NCBI RefSeq assembly: GCF_019683595.1
Contig: NZ_JADGHZ010000018.1
Span: 1 to 36,626 of the forward strand
Source: Sphaerobacter sp.
GTDB taxonomy: Bacteria; Chloroflexota; Chloroflexia; Thermomicrobiales; Thermomicrobiaceae
Direction: 5' to 3'
DNA: 36,626 nucleotides
Positions 9,567 to 18,333 of this stretch are shown here, in pieces; the first letter of the stretch is position 1, and each line of letters starts with the position of its first letter. The notes beneath the pieces are model-generated. The model had not been told where the DNA came from. It saw only the letters and a program-made list of their open reading frames with translations, and did no database searches. A program made the position numbers and the translations under genes.

Positions 9567-9812
9567 GAGCACTCCCTCGGTTGTAGATCAGCCGGGCGCA
9601 TCGCGCAGGTGGCGATTCGCCCGACATCAATGGTACCGCCTCGACCTCAGAGACCCTGCGGCGCGGGAGACGGTTGGACCTGCTCGGGTGCCCAGGTGCC
9701 CGCCGGGGAAACGTTACGACGCTGTCAGAATCCGCCTCCATTCCCGGGCCGCGACCGCATACTAGGACTTAACGATCCCCGAGGCACAGGCCGTGCGACC
9801 GCCTCCCTCGGG

Positions 9813-9818
9813 TACAAT
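9813..9818 (+). promoter_or_regulatory. possible -10 box before the 9861 gene
   Basis: TACAAT lies 42 bases before the ATG at 9861. No convincing -35 hexamer is visible. The rest of the 290-base divergent gap back to the ATPase gene shows no gene or repeat. Confidence 0.35.
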
Positions 9819-9860
9819 GGCCGTGGGCGCGATTTGCGAGTCGCGCAGGAAGGGGCCGGG

Positions 9861-10241
9861 ATGGTGGAGGACACGTATCCGTATCGGGAGTTGCTCCAGC
9901 GGGTCATCTCGCCGGTGGCCCTGTCGATCCTGGAGCGCATGACCCCGGTCATCAGCAGCATCTACGACCTGGACGAACTCCTGGACGCCCGCCTGCCGGT
10001 GACCGAGCAGGCAATACATGAAGAGCAATTCACCGAGCGTCTGGCCCGCATCGTTCGGCTGCTTCCGCCCGGAATCAGTCCGATGCCGAACGAAGTCTTC
10101 ACCGCGATCGAGTTCCTGATCTATCAGATCCGCGGTGAGCCGATCCGGCTCGGCCTTGCGATCGCGCGCCTGGAAGAACTGAGCTACGAGATCAAGGCCG
10201 ACCCCACGCTGCACCAGCTTGTCACCGGCCGGGCTAACTGA
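9861..10241 (+). CDS. hypothetical helical protein
   Basis: 126-residue protein with no recognised family. The sequence is mostly amphipathic helix: YRELLQRVISPVALSILERM, EEQFTERLARIVRLL, EVFTAIEFLIYQIRGE and LGLAIARLEELSYEIK. It has no Cys, no membrane-length hydrophobic run and no signal peptide, so it is likely a small cytoplasmic all-alpha protein. The ATG at 9861 follows AGGAAGGGG at good spacing, which rules out the much longer upstream reading frame. It stands alone between the divergent ATPase gene and convergent ribonuclease Z gene. That it is a real gene is supported by the ribosome-binding site, -10 box and protein-like composition; the function is unknown. Confidence 0.75.
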   Translation: MVEDTYPYRELLQRVISPVALSILERMTPVISSIYDLDELLDARLPVTEQAIHEEQFTERLARIVRLLPPGISPMPNEVFTAIEFLIYQIRGEPIRLGLAIARLEELSYEIKADPTLHQLVTGRAN

Positions 10242-10608
10242 GCGGTCCGAGGGGACAGTACCCTGTGCCCGACCCATGCGGGTTCGGGTAACCATCCGTC
10301 GTGGCCGCTGGGCTGGGATGTCGCTGAGCCTCCGCCAGGTGTCTTTCCCAATCACGCACCGAGCGCATACACCGTCTCGGTGAGCGTCCTGTGTCGACGC
10401 CCACCAATTCGCGCTGTCCCGTGTGCGGCGGTTAACGGGAGCGGAACCGTCCGAGTCGAAGGATCGCCGGCGCGAGATTCGTCGCTTCACTCACGGTGAC
10501 AGGTCTCAGGAAACGATGGGACTTGTCATCATCTGCTGGGCAAATGCCGGAAAAGGATCCCGAACCTGCATCGCGGTCTCTGCCGTCTCCTCGGCCGAAA
10601 GCCCCTCG
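10242..10608. other. 367-base convergent gap without a gene
   Basis: Between the convergent 9861 gene and ribonuclease Z gene. Near the start is a hairpin at 10268-10288 (CCCGACCC with GGGTTCGGG, one bulge), a possible weak terminator without a T tract. Otherwise I see no start codon with a ribosome-binding site, no RNA gene and no clear repeat. Confidence 0.4.
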
Positions 10609-11523
10609 CTATTCGTCGTCCGGGAACGCCAGGGTGAGGGTGCGATGGGCACGGCCGATTTCGGTGTTGGGGAAGATGTTTCGCGCGAGAGGCAGGTAGG
10701 CGCCGGGGTCGGTCAGCGCGGGGCTGAAGTGGGTGAGCCACAGGCGCTTGACCTCGCCGGTAGCGGCGATCGTGGCCGCTTCCTGGAAGATCATGTGTCC
10801 CCGCTCGACCGCGCGGTCGAGCATGTCGGGGTCACCGTACATCCCTTCGCAGACCAGCAGGTCGGCACCACGGACGAAATCCGGGAGTTCCGGGGTAGGC
10901 CGCGTGTCCGTCACGAACGCCACGGTCAGCCCGCGGCGGGGTGGGCCGAGGACCTCCTCCGGCTGGATCGTTCGCCCGTCCACGGTCACCGACTCGCCGC
11001 GCTGAAGGCGGCTCCAGAGGGTGATCGGCACGTCCAGCGCGCGGGCGCGGTCGGCGTCGAAGCGCGGGGCGCGCGGGCGGTGGAACGTGTAGGCCAAGCA
11101 GGGCACCCGGTGCTCGACAGCCAGTGAGCGGAGCGTGAGCCCGGCGGGGAGGTCCACAGTCTCTCCCCCGGTGAGTTCCCGAACCTCCACGGGGAAGGGA
11201 AGCCGGGGAACGATGACCCGCATGGCGGCGACGGCGGCCGCGGTGCCGGGCGGGCCGTAGATGGCGACCGGCTCGACCCGTTCGGCATGGGCCACGGTGT
11301 AGAGCACGCCGGGGAGTCCGGCGACGTGGTCGGCGTGCAGGTGGGTAAGCACGATCGTGCCCAGATCACGGAAGCCCCAGTTCGTGGAGCGCCAGGACAT
11401 CTGCGTCCCCTCACCGCAGTCGCAGAGGATGATGTGCCCCTCGCAGCGGAGGAGCAGCGCGGAGAGCCAGCGGTTCGGGAGCGGCATCATGCCGCCGGTG
11501 CCGAGGAGACAGGCGTCGATCAT
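10609..11523 (-). CDS. rnz: ribonuclease Z
   Basis: 304-residue metallo-beta-lactamase-fold endonuclease that trims tRNA 3' ends. The zinc motif [12 protein letters not shown] gives His61, His63, Asp65 and His66. Later ligands are [11 protein letters not shown] and LTHFSP near residues 220 and 270, in the order typical of the RNase Z subgroup. The N-terminus ([15 protein letters not shown]) is also family-typical. The ATG at 11523 has GAGGCG upstream; a longer in-frame frame to 11652 would overlap the aldolase gene and adds nothing conserved. It is the second gene after the class II aldolase, 31 bases apart, and is probably co-transcribed. tRNAs in this window without encoded CCA are expected substrates of this kind of enzyme. 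Confidence 0.93.
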   Translation of the reverse strand: MIDACLLGTGGMMPLPNRWLSALLLRCEGHIILCDCGEGTQMSWRSTNWGFRDLGTIVLTHLHADHVAGLPGVLYTVAHAERVEPVAIYGPPGTAAAVAAMRVIVPRLPFPVEVRELTGGETVDLPAGLTLRSLAVEHRVPCLAYTFHRPRAPRFDADRARALDVPITLWSRLQRGESVTVDGRTIQPEEVLGPPRRGLTVAFVTDTRPTPELPDFVRGADLLVCEGMYGDPDMLDRAVERGHMIFQEAATIAATGEVKRLWLTHFSPALTDPGAYLPLARNIFPNTEIGRAHRTLTLAFPDDE

Positions 11524-11554
11524 CGGGCAGCGCCTCGTGCCAGCGCCAGCCTTG

Positions 11555-12256
11555 TCACGGGCCGGCCTCCTCGGGTTGCGCGGCCTGCGCGAATGTGTCG
11601 CGCCGGTGCAGCGCCTCGCCGATGAGATCCTGGGGGATCTCCCGCGCGCCACCGAGCAGATCCGCCTTCAGGGTGAACTGGGCCGCTTCCTCCAGCACGA
11701 AGACCAGGCGCACCGCGCTCTCGATGTCCCGGTCGAAGACCAGCACCCCGTGGTTGGCCAGCAGGACGGCCTTGGTCTTTGGGCCGAGCACGTCGAGGAT
11801 GTTGCGTACCGAGCGCTCTGAGCCGCGCGGTCCGTAGGCTGCCACCGGGACAGGTTCCGTCACGTCGAACCGGATCATGGCCTCGTACACGGGCGGGATC
11901 GGCCTCCCGGCAATGGCGAAGGCGGTGATGTGGGGTGAGTGGGTGTGAATGATCGCGCCGACATCCTCCCGCGCCCGGTAGATGGCGGCGTGCATCTGGA
12001 TGATCTCGCGCGCGGTTGGGGTGAGGCTTCCGCGTAGCCCCTGTCCGTCGAGGTCAAGCAGGGCCAGATCGTGCCGTTCCAATCGGTCCAGCGTCCCGCC
12101 GCCGGTCAGGACGAAGGCGCTCGCACCGGGGATGCGCGCGCTGATGTTGCCGTGCTGGCTCAACGAGAGGGCGCGGCCCTCGACGAGTGCGCGCGCTGCA
12201 GCGAGCACGCCCTCCTCAGCGGTTTCCAGAGCCCGAGCATCGATGGTGTCGGCCAT
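11555..12256 (-). CDS. class II aldolase/adducin family protein
   Basis: 233-residue zinc aldolase of the L-fuculose-phosphate aldolase/L-ribulose-5-phosphate 4-epimerase family. Visible features are [12 protein letters not shown] near the N-terminus, [11 protein letters not shown] with the probable catalytic Glu84, HTHSPH giving zinc ligands His104 and His106, and ANHG giving His169. Expected chemistry is retro-aldol cleavage of a sugar 1-phosphate or a related carboxylated substrate; family members also include methylthioribulose-phosphate dehydratase, so the substrate is open. The ATG at 12256 has GGGAG 9 bases upstream. It is the first gene of a two-gene unit with ribonuclease Z. Confidence 0.9.
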   Translation of the reverse strand: MADTIDARALETAEEGVLAAARALVEGRALSLSQHGNISARIPGASAFVLTGGGTLDRLERHDLALLDLDGQGLRGSLTPTAREIIQMHAAIYRAREDVGAIIHTHSPHITAFAIAGRPIPPVYEAMIRFDVTEPVPVAAYGPRGSERSVRNILDVLGPKTKAVLLANHGVLVFDRDIESAVRLVFVLEEAAQFTLKADLLGGAREIPQDLIGEALHRRDTFAQAAQPEEAGP

Positions 12257-12294
12257 GGATCAGCTCCCTTCCGCGCGGCGTCCGCCGCGACGCT

Positions 12295-12322
12295 ATGATA
12301 GCCCCCTGCCCCGCCGCCGCAA
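12295..12322 (-). promoter_or_regulatory. promoter candidate for the aldolase-rnz unit
   Basis: On the minus strand TTGCGG (12317-12322), a 16-base spacer and TATCAT (12295-12300) lie 39 bases before the aldolase start. The -10 sits in a palindrome (GCTATGATAGC) that also gives TATGAT on the plus strand, so it could serve the divergent gene as well. Confidence 0.45.
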
Positions 12323-12410
12323 GAGCCGCGCCGAGCGCGGCGGATGTGTAGTACGATCGACCTGTTGCACAGGAGTCCGGTTGCGCGGTGCTGAGCGAGG
12401 GGGAGAGACG

Positions 12411-14018
12411 ATGACCCGGGTGCTGGGACGGCCGACGACGATGGCCGTCGAGGGGATGGTGGCGACGCCGCACTACCTGGCCAGCGTCGCGGGCCTGCGG
12501 GCGCTCCAGGCTGGGGGTAACGCCGTCGACGCCGCCGTGGTGGCCAACGCGGTGCTGACGGTTGTCTACCCGCACATGTGCTCCCTCGGCGGCGATGCCT
12601 TCTTCCTGATCTGGGATCCCAGTGAAGGGCGCCTGCATGCGCTGAACGGGAGCGGCCGGTCCCCGGCGGCGGCCAGCATCGACGCGCTGGTCGCGGCGGG
12701 GCACACGACGATGCCGCAGCGGGGTGCGCATGCGGTGACTGTGCCGGGCACGATTCACGCCTGGGAGACGGCCCTGGACCGATTTGGCACGTTCGGCCTG
12801 GCCGACCTGCTGCAGCCGGCCATCGCCTACGCTGAGCGCGGTTTCCCGGTGACTCCGGGGCTGCGCGCGGCTATTGCTCAGGCCCGGCCGCTCCTGGAGC
12901 AGCAGGATGCGGCGGCGCGGCAGTTCCTGCCGGAGGGGCAGGTGCCCGCGGCGGGCGACGTGCTGCGGCAGCCGGATCTGGCGGCGTCGTTGCGCCTGAT
13001 CGCCGGACGCGGGGCCGATGCCTTCTACAAGGGTGCGATTGCCCAGGCGATCGTCGATACCCTCCGGGAGCATGGGGGCCTGATGACGCTCGACGACTTG
13101 TCGGCCCATCGCTCCGACTGGGTCGAGCCGCTCCGCACGACCTACCGCGGGTTGGAACTGGTCGAGTTGCCGCCCAACACCCAGGGTGTGACCGCGCTGC
13201 AGATGGCCAACATCGTCGAGGGGTTCGATGTCGCGGCCCTTGGCTTCGGCAGCCCGGAGCTGATCCACCTTTGCGTTGAGGCGAAGAAGCTCGCCTTCGT
13301 GGACCGCGACCGCTACGTCACCGATCCGGAGCGCGTTCCCATCCCGGTCGAGCGGCTGATCGCGAAGGAGTATGCGGCGGAGCTGCGCCGGCGGATCGAC
13401 CCCGACCGCGCGTGGGCGCCGGGTGCTGATCGTCCCGGTGGTGGGGACACGATCTACCTGTGCGTCGTCGACCGAAACGGCATGGCAGTGTCGCTCATCC
13501 AGAGCATCTTCCAGGGCTTCGGTTCAGGCCTGGTCGCGGAGGGCACCGGGATTGTGCTCAACAACCGGGGCGCGTCGTTCACGCTGGACCCCGATGCGGC
13601 CAACCGGCTTGAGCCGAGCAAGCGCCCCATGCACACGCTGATCCCGGCCATGCTGCTGCGGGACGGCCAGCCGTGGGTCGTCTTCGGCACGATGGGTGGT
13701 CACGGCCAGGCGCAGACGCACCTGCAATTGCTGCTGAACCTGGTCGACTTCGGGATGGAGCCGCAGGAGGCGATCGAGGCGCCGCGCTGGGTCAGCGGGC
13801 GGGGTACTCCGGATGACCCGGCGCATGTGCTTCGGATCGAGCCGGGGTTCGGCGAGGCGACGATCGAGCGGCTACGAGCCATGGGCCACGAGGCGCGACC
13901 CACCGAGCCGTTCTCGTCGCTGATGGGTCACGCGCAGATGATCCAGATCGACCGGGAGCGGGGGATCCTGCTCGGTGCCGCCGACCCGCGCGCAGACGGC
14001 TACGCGCTCGGATGGTGA
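12411..14018 (+). CDS. gamma-glutamyltransferase-family Ntn hydrolase (YwrD/HpxW-like)
   Basis: 535-residue proenzyme of the gamma-glutamyltransferase superfamily, normally self-cleaved before the catalytic Thr. The N-terminal half has ALQAGGNAVDAAVVAN and SLGGDAFFLIWD. The predicted cleavage site is GGGDTIYLCVVD with Thr347 as nucleophile. FGTMGGHGQAQTHLQ near residue 430 forms the substrate pocket. Classical enzymes have Thr-Thr-His at the cleavage site; here it is Thr-Ile-Tyr, as in the YwrD/oxamate amidohydrolase (HpxW) branch, so amide hydrolysis of a small acid is as likely as glutathione turnover. There is no signal peptide, so it is probably cytoplasmic. The ATG at 12411 follows GGGGGAGAG. 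It ends 14 bases from the convergent DUF3090 gene. Confidence 0.92.
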   Translation: MTRVLGRPTTMAVEGMVATPHYLASVAGLRALQAGGNAVDAAVVANAVLTVVYPHMCSLGGDAFFLIWDPSEGRLHALNGSGRSPAAASIDALVAAGHTTMPQRGAHAVTVPGTIHAWETALDRFGTFGLADLLQPAIAYAERGFPVTPGLRAAIAQARPLLEQQDAAARQFLPEGQVPAAGDVLRQPDLAASLRLIAGRGADAFYKGAIAQAIVDTLREHGGLMTLDDLSAHRSDWVEPLRTTYRGLELVELPPNTQGVTALQMANIVEGFDVAALGFGSPELIHLCVEAKKLAFVDRDRYVTDPERVPIPVERLIAKEYAAELRRRIDPDRAWAPGADRPGGGDTIYLCVVDRNGMAVSLIQSIFQGFGSGLVAEGTGIVLNNRGASFTLDPDAANRLEPSKRPMHTLIPAMLLRDGQPWVVFGTMGGHGQAQTHLQLLLNLVDFGMEPQEAIEAPRWVSGRGTPDDPAHVLRIEPGFGEATIERLRAMGHEARPTEPFSSLMGHAQMIQIDRERGILLGAADPRADGYALGW

Positions 14019-14032
14019 GGGTCAGGCCGCGC

Positions 14033-14560
14033 TCACTCGGGCGTCCAGGGCAGGTGCCCGTTGTTGTGCGGGCAGACGTGTCCCTCGGGACCGATCGGTG
14101 CGCCGCAGCGCGGGCACCGTGGCCGTCCGGCGGCGACAACGCGGGCGATCTCCTCCGCGAGCGCCATGGCGGCCGGCAGGGTGGCCCGCCCGGCGAAGAT
14201 GGGGGCGTCATCGTCGTCCTGCTCGATGTCGTGGGCGAAGATCGCCAGTTGGTGCCGCTCGTCGTCGTAGCCGATGGCCATCTTGCTGACGACGTATTCC
14301 GGCGCGGTGGGGGGAATGTCCCCGTTCAACGGCGCCGGATCGGGTTCCAGGTCATCGACCGGGTACCCCGCGGTACCCAACTGTTCGATCAGTTGCTCCA
14401 CGGCGAGCCCGAGCGCTCGGAGTTGCTCCTTCTCCATCCAGAGCGAGACGAGGTCGCCCTCGGTCCCAGCGATCAGCCGGAAACGGCGGTGGCCCGGCTC
14501 GCCGATCGCTTCGGCGACCAACACGGTGAGCAGTTCGAACTCGTGATGCTCAAAGGCCAC
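14033..14560 (-). CDS. DUF3090 family protein
   Basis: About 175 residues of the DUF3090 family, known mainly from Actinobacteria and Chloroflexota. Family hallmarks are EAIGEPGHRRFRL near the N-terminus, WMEKEQLRALG, the middle segment FRVSKMAIGYD-like (here EYVVSKMAIGYDDERHQL), AMALAEEIARVVAAG, and a C-terminal zinc ribbon CPRCGAPIGPEGHVCP ending in NNGH. The role is unknown; the ribbon suggests metal or nucleic-acid binding. The start is uncertain. The GTG at 14560 fits the family N-terminus and has GGGAGGAG 11 bases upstream, a little far. An ATG further upstream has no ribosome-binding site. It is convergent with the Ntn hydrolase gene. Confidence 0.87.
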   Translation of the reverse strand: MAFEHHEFELLTVLVAEAIGEPGHRRFRLIAGTEGDLVSLWMEKEQLRALGLAVEQLIEQLGTAGYPVDDLEPDPAPLNGDIPPTAPEYVVSKMAIGYDDERHQLAIFAHDIEQDDDDAPIFAGRATLPAAMALAEEIARVVAAGRPRCPRCGAPIGPEGHVCPHNNGHLPWTPE

Positions 14561-14765
14561 GGGGTGCTTGACTCCTCCCGGAACAGACCTCGTCCGTATC
14601 CATCCGAGCATACTACACGCGAGAAGACGTGCAAGTCCGGTGCGCGGACCGCGAATCGGCGAGGGACCGTACGGGTTCTCATTCGTCATACGGAGGGGAC
14701 GGGGCGGACCCGTGCCAGCGGGCCCACCCCACGAATCGAGGAAAGGGAAGGGTTCCAGACCAGTC

Positions 14766-15971
14766 ATGAGACGAATCGCACTCTTCGTGCTGCTGGTGAT
14801 GGTCGCCACGATGGTGGTCGCCTGCGGTGGGGGATCGTCCACGCCGACTCCGGCGGGCGAGAGCACCAGCACCGCACAGGCAAACCCGACGGCCGGTGAG
14901 GCGTCGCCCACCGCGACGGCGAGCAATGGGGCGCCGTCCGGCGAGACGGGCAGCCGAAACCTCATCTACGGCTTCAACGTCTTCGCCCGCGGCGACGACC
15001 AGGGCGCGGAGTTCAACGATAAGGTCATCGACATGGTGACCGGGGCCGGGTTCGACTGGGTCCGCATCCAGATCGAGTGGAGCCAGTTTGAGCGGGCTAA
15101 GGGCCAGTGGGATCCCCTCCCCACCGACCGCATCGTCGACCAGTTCGAGGCCCGTGGCGTCAACGTCCTTGCCACGATTGTGAAGGCCCCGGATTGGGCG
15201 CGTGACCCGAGCGGCCAGCAACTCCTGAGCGACTACAACGACTTCGCCGAGTTCGTGCAGTTCGTGGTCGGCCGCTATCACGGCAAGGTCGACGCGTGGG
15301 AGATCTGGAACGAGCAGAACCTGGCACATGAGATGGGAGGCACGGTCCGGGTCGAAGACTACGCCAAGATGCTGGAGGCGGCGTACCAGGCAGCGAAGTC
15401 GGTTGACCGCAGCGCGGTCATCGTCTTCGGCGGCCTGACGCCGACCGGGGTGAACGACCCCAGCGTGGCGATCGACGACGTGGCGTATCTGGAGTCGTTC
15501 TACGCGCTGGAGAACGGCCGCTACGCGATGTACTTCGACGTGCTGGGAGCGCACGTGAATGCGACGAACCACCCGCCGGACAAGATGTTCCCCGACAACC
15601 CGGGCGAAGGGAACTGGGCGGATCACCCGAGCTTCTACTTCCGGCGGGCCGAGCAACTGCACGAGGTGATGGCCAAGTACGGTGACCCGCGGCCGGTGTG
15701 GATCACCGAATTCGGCTGGACGACGGCCAACCAGGCGCCGGGGTACGAATACGGTGCCGACGTGAGCGAGCAGGACCAGGCAGACTACCTGGTCGGCGCG
15801 TTCAAGTGGGCCCAGGAGAACTGGCCGTGGGCGCGCGGCATGTTCGTCTGGAACCTGAACTATTCCGTGATCACGCCCCCGGAGGATGAGAAGCATCCGT
15901 GGAGCGTCCTCAACGCGGACTGGTCACCGCGGCCCGCGTACGAGGCGCTGCGCGACATGCCCAAGCCGTAG
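14766..15971 (+). CDS. secreted lipoprotein with glycoside hydrolase clan A-like domain
   Basis: 401-residue exported lipoprotein. The signal peptide (1-19) ends in the lipobox VVAC with Cys20, followed by a Ser/Thr/Pro/Gly-rich linker to about residue 65. The rest is a TIM-barrel glycosidase of the GH39/GH5-like clan A type: WVRIQIEWSQFE (strand 2), VDAWEIWNEQN with acid/base Glu183, and VWITEFGWTT with nucleophile Glu315, both as expected for a retaining enzyme. FVWNLNYS and YEALRDMPKP close the barrel. The ATG at 14766 is set by the signal peptide; the upstream GGGAAGGG is rather distant. The substrate is unknown, perhaps a surface or environmental beta-glycan. A strong terminator follows at 15996. 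Confidence 0.85.
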   Translation: MRRIALFVLLVMVATMVVACGGGSSTPTPAGESTSTAQANPTAGEASPTATASNGAPSGETGSRNLIYGFNVFARGDDQGAEFNDKVIDMVTGAGFDWVRIQIEWSQFERAKGQWDPLPTDRIVDQFEARGVNVLATIVKAPDWARDPSGQQLLSDYNDFAEFVQFVVGRYHGKVDAWEIWNEQNLAHEMGGTVRVEDYAKMLEAAYQAAKSVDRSAVIVFGGLTPTGVNDPSVAIDDVAYLESFYALENGRYAMYFDVLGAHVNATNHPPDKMFPDNPGEGNWADHPSFYFRRAEQLHEVMAKYGDPRPVWITEFGWTTANQAPGYEYGADVSEQDQADYLVGAFKWAQENWPWARGMFVWNLNYSVITPPEDEKHPWSVLNADWSPRPAYEALRDMPKP

Positions 15972-15995
15972 TCGCGTACCAGTCTTCGGCGCGAC

Positions 15996-16037
15996 ACGAC
16001 CCCGCGGCCTAGTGAGCCGCGGGGTCGTCATTTTGTT
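15996..16037 (+). terminator. intrinsic terminator of the glycosidase lipoprotein gene
   Basis: Perfect 13-base-pair stem (15996-16008 with 16016-16028), 7-base loop, then CATTTTGTT. The right arm and T tract lie inside the convergent gene: its stop codon sits in the loop and its last residues (NDDPAAH) are encoded by the stem. Confidence 0.8.
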
Positions 16038-17052
16038 CGGCGAAGAAACGCGCGATTTCGTCGACCGGGAAGCTCGGCAGCGGTGCCGTCGTCCCGTTCG
16101 TGGTCAGCGTTGCCTCGTGTGGGTCGGCCGTGAGCCGGCCGATGGCGGCGGCGGGAATGCCGGCCTCATGGAGCGCGGCAAGCGCGGTGGACACGCCCTC
16201 CGGCGCGACGACCGCCAGCAGCGCGCCGGAGGCGATCAGGCCAAGCGGATCGAGCCCGAGGGCGTCGCAGAGCGCCTGCGTCTCCGGGTAGATGGGGATT
16301 GCATCGCCGTCGACCGCCAATCCCAGGCCGGTCGCGGCGCCCAGTTCGCGCAGGCCGGTGGCCAGACCGCCCTCGGTCGGGTCATGCAGCGCATGGAGCT
16401 GTGGGCCGAGGGCGTCGCGCAGGATGCGGGCGGCCGGGACGACGCTCAGACCGGGGTCGTGGAGGAGACGGGACGCGTTTTCGATGATGGCTTGGTCAAC
16501 CTGCCCGGCCAGCGTTTCCGCCATCTCGCGCGCGAGAATCGCGGTGCCCTCGATGGCGATCCCCCGTGCCAGGATGATGGTGTCGCCCGCTCCGGCGCTG
16601 CTTGGATCGACAAGTTGTTCCAGTTCTGCTTCGCCGGCCATGAGCCCGACCATGATCGGCCGGTCCAGCCCGGCGGTGATTTCGGTGTGGCCGCCGACGA
16701 GGCGGACACCGACCGCGTCGCAGCCCTCACGCAGGCCCGCGAAGATGCGCTCGACGAGCGCCGAAGTGGTGTCGTGTTCCGGAAGCAGCGTGGTGACCAG
16801 CATCCAGCGCGGTGTGGCGCCCATACAGGCGATGTCGTTCGCGTTGACGTGCGCGGCGTACCACCCGATCTCATCCGTGGCGAGAGTGATCGGGTCGGTT
16901 TTCAGCACCAGCAGCCGGTCGGCAAAGCGCACCACCGCGGCGTCTCGACCGATGCCCGGGCCGACGACCACCGAGGGGTCCGACTCGATCGAGGCGAGCA
17001 GCGACGCCAGGAGCTCCGGCGGGAGCTTCCCCGGCGGCAGCGTTTCCGTCAT
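16009..17052 (-). CDS. AIR synthase family protein (HypE/ThiL-like)
   Basis: 347-residue PurM-fold ATP-binding protein. The N-terminal domain has GPGIGRDAAVV, LLVLKTDPIT and AAHVNANDIACMGATPRWM, the nucleotide and Mg2+ signature of the AIRS superfamily. The C-terminal domain has LHDPTEGGLATGL and ASGALLAVV. It is closest in layout to HypE, but the C-terminus reads DDPAAH and lacks the terminal Cys that HypE uses to carry the carbamoyl group, and no other hyp genes are near. It is therefore probably a HypE paralogue phosphorylating or dehydrating another substrate. The ATG overlaps the phosphofructokinase stop by four bases (17049-17052) and has its own AGGAG, so the two are translationally coupled. 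Confidence 0.88.
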   Translation of the reverse strand: MTETLPPGKLPPELLASLLASIESDPSVVVGPGIGRDAAVVRFADRLLVLKTDPITLATDEIGWYAAHVNANDIACMGATPRWMLVTTLLPEHDTTSALVERIFAGLREGCDAVGVRLVGGHTEITAGLDRPIMVGLMAGEAELEQLVDPSSAGAGDTIILARGIAIEGTAILAREMAETLAGQVDQAIIENASRLLHDPGLSVVPAARILRDALGPQLHALHDPTEGGLATGLRELGAATGLGLAVDGDAIPIYPETQALCDALGLDPLGLIASGALLAVVAPEGVSTALAALHEAGIPAAAIGRLTADPHEATLTTNGTTAPLPSFPVDEIARFFAEQNDDPAAH

Positions 17053-18194
17053 GCACGCTCCTGTCTGACTCGCTCCTCCGGCTTCACATCGCCGAAGGAG
17101 ATGCCGATCTCGCGCGCGGTCCGCACGGCCGAGTGGTCGACCGGGACGTGCCGCGGCCCACGGCTCGGCTCAGCGAGGGGGACGGAGGTGACCGAGTGCG
17201 GGCGCTGGCCTGCCAGGTCACCGCTGACGCCGACCATGTAGCCCAACGCGCCCTCCGCGATCAGGTCGACCGCGGCCGCTCCGAACACGGATCCGAGGAC
17301 CCGGTCGCGGGCGGTCGGACTGCCGCCCCGCTGGAGGTGACCGAGCACGACCGAGCGCACCTCCTGCGTAATCGTGGTGGCCAACTCGCGGCGGAGCCAC
17401 TCACCGATGCCGCCGTAGCGTCGTTCGTAGGGGAGATGCCCGATCTGCTCGTAGATCGCCTCGCCGCCTTCGGGTTGAGCGCCTTCGGCGACGACGATGA
17501 TGGTGAAGTGGCGGCCGAGCGCCTGGCGCCGCTGGATCGTTTCCCGGATGGCGTCGAGATTGAACGGGATCTCCGGGATCAGGATCACGTCGCCGCCACC
17601 GGCCAGGCCGGAGTGGAGCGCGATCCAGCCGGTGGTGCGGCCCATGACCTCCACGATCATGACGCGGTGGTGGCTTTCGGCCGTGGTGTGCAGCTTGTCG
17701 ATGGCGTCGGTCACCGTGTTGACGGCCGTGTCGAAGCCGAAGGTGACCTCGGTGCCGCGCACGTCGTTGTCGATCGTCTTGGGCACGCCGACGACGGGGG
17801 CGCCCAGGGTGTGGAGATGGTGCGCGATGGATAGCGTGCCGTCCCCGCCGATCACCACCAGCGCGTCGATTCGGTGTTCCTCGATTCGCTTCAGGACCTC
17901 ACTGCTATAGTCGCGGGGAGCTTCGTCACCTGGTGCGGCATAGGAGAACGGGTTGCAGCGGTTCGAGGCGCCCAGGATGGTCCCGCCGCGTGGCAGGATG
18001 CCGCGCACGCAGTCGAGCGTGAGCTCGACCCAGCGGTCGTGGATCACCCCTTCAAAGCCGTCCTGGAACCCGATCACCGACCACCCGTGGTCGAGGATGG
18101 CTGCCTTTGTCACCGCCCGGATGACTGCGTTGAGACCGGGGGCGTCTCCCCCGCCGGTAAGGACCGCAATCCGCTTCCGTCCCTCGACTGCCAT
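17049..18194 (-). CDS. 6-phosphofructokinase
   Basis: 381-residue PfkA-family enzyme that phosphorylates fructose 6-phosphate to the 1,6-bisphosphate, the committed step of glycolysis. It has GGGDAPGLNAVIR at the N-terminus, IGGDGT with Asp118 and Gly119, PKTIDND with Lys139 and catalytic base Asp142, and MGRTTGWIA. Gly119 corresponds to Gly104 of the E. coli enzyme and favours ATP; Lys139 corresponds to position 124, where Lys is usual in pyrophosphate-dependent and mixed-clade enzymes. ATP is therefore likelier but not certain. The ATG at 18194 follows GGGGAGAGG; in-frame codons further upstream lack support. It is the first gene of a two-gene unit with the AIRS protein and is divergent from proS. 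Confidence 0.95.
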   Translation of the reverse strand: MAVEGRKRIAVLTGGGDAPGLNAVIRAVTKAAILDHGWSVIGFQDGFEGVIHDRWVELTLDCVRGILPRGGTILGASNRCNPFSYAAPGDEAPRDYSSEVLKRIEEHRIDALVVIGGDGTLSIAHHLHTLGAPVVGVPKTIDNDVRGTEVTFGFDTAVNTVTDAIDKLHTTAESHHRVMIVEVMGRTTGWIALHSGLAGGGDVILIPEIPFNLDAIRETIQRRQALGRHFTIIVVAEGAQPEGGEAIYEQIGHLPYERRYGGIGEWLRRELATTITQEVRSVVLGHLQRGGSPTARDRVLGSVFGAAAVDLIAEGALGYMVGVSGDLAGQRPHSVTSVPLAEPSRGPRHVPVDHSAVRTAREIGISFGDVKPEERVRQERA

Positions 18195-18318
18195 AGCGCC
18201 TCTCCCCTGCCTAGCGTTCCGTCCCCGGCGCCGCCACCCACTGTCGACCTCCGATCGTGGCACGCACGGTCGGGACCAACGGCCGTGACGGTCGACGGGC
18301 CGGCCGGGCTGCGGCGAC

Positions 18319-18327
18319 TGCTATAAT
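18319..18327 (+). promoter_or_regulatory. extended -10 promoter of proS
   Basis: TGCTATAAT, a perfect extended -10, lies 258 bases before the proS start codon. No TTGACA-like hexamer is found at 16-18 bases, which is common for extended -10 promoters. Transcription should start near 18334, leaving a 5' leader of about 250 bases. Confidence 0.65.
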
Positions 18328-18333
18328 GCCACG

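Noticed and set aside
9762-10490. 242-codon minus-strand frame across the 9861 gene
   Set aside because: Overlaps the better supported plus-strand gene with AGGAAGGGG and has no recognisable fold.
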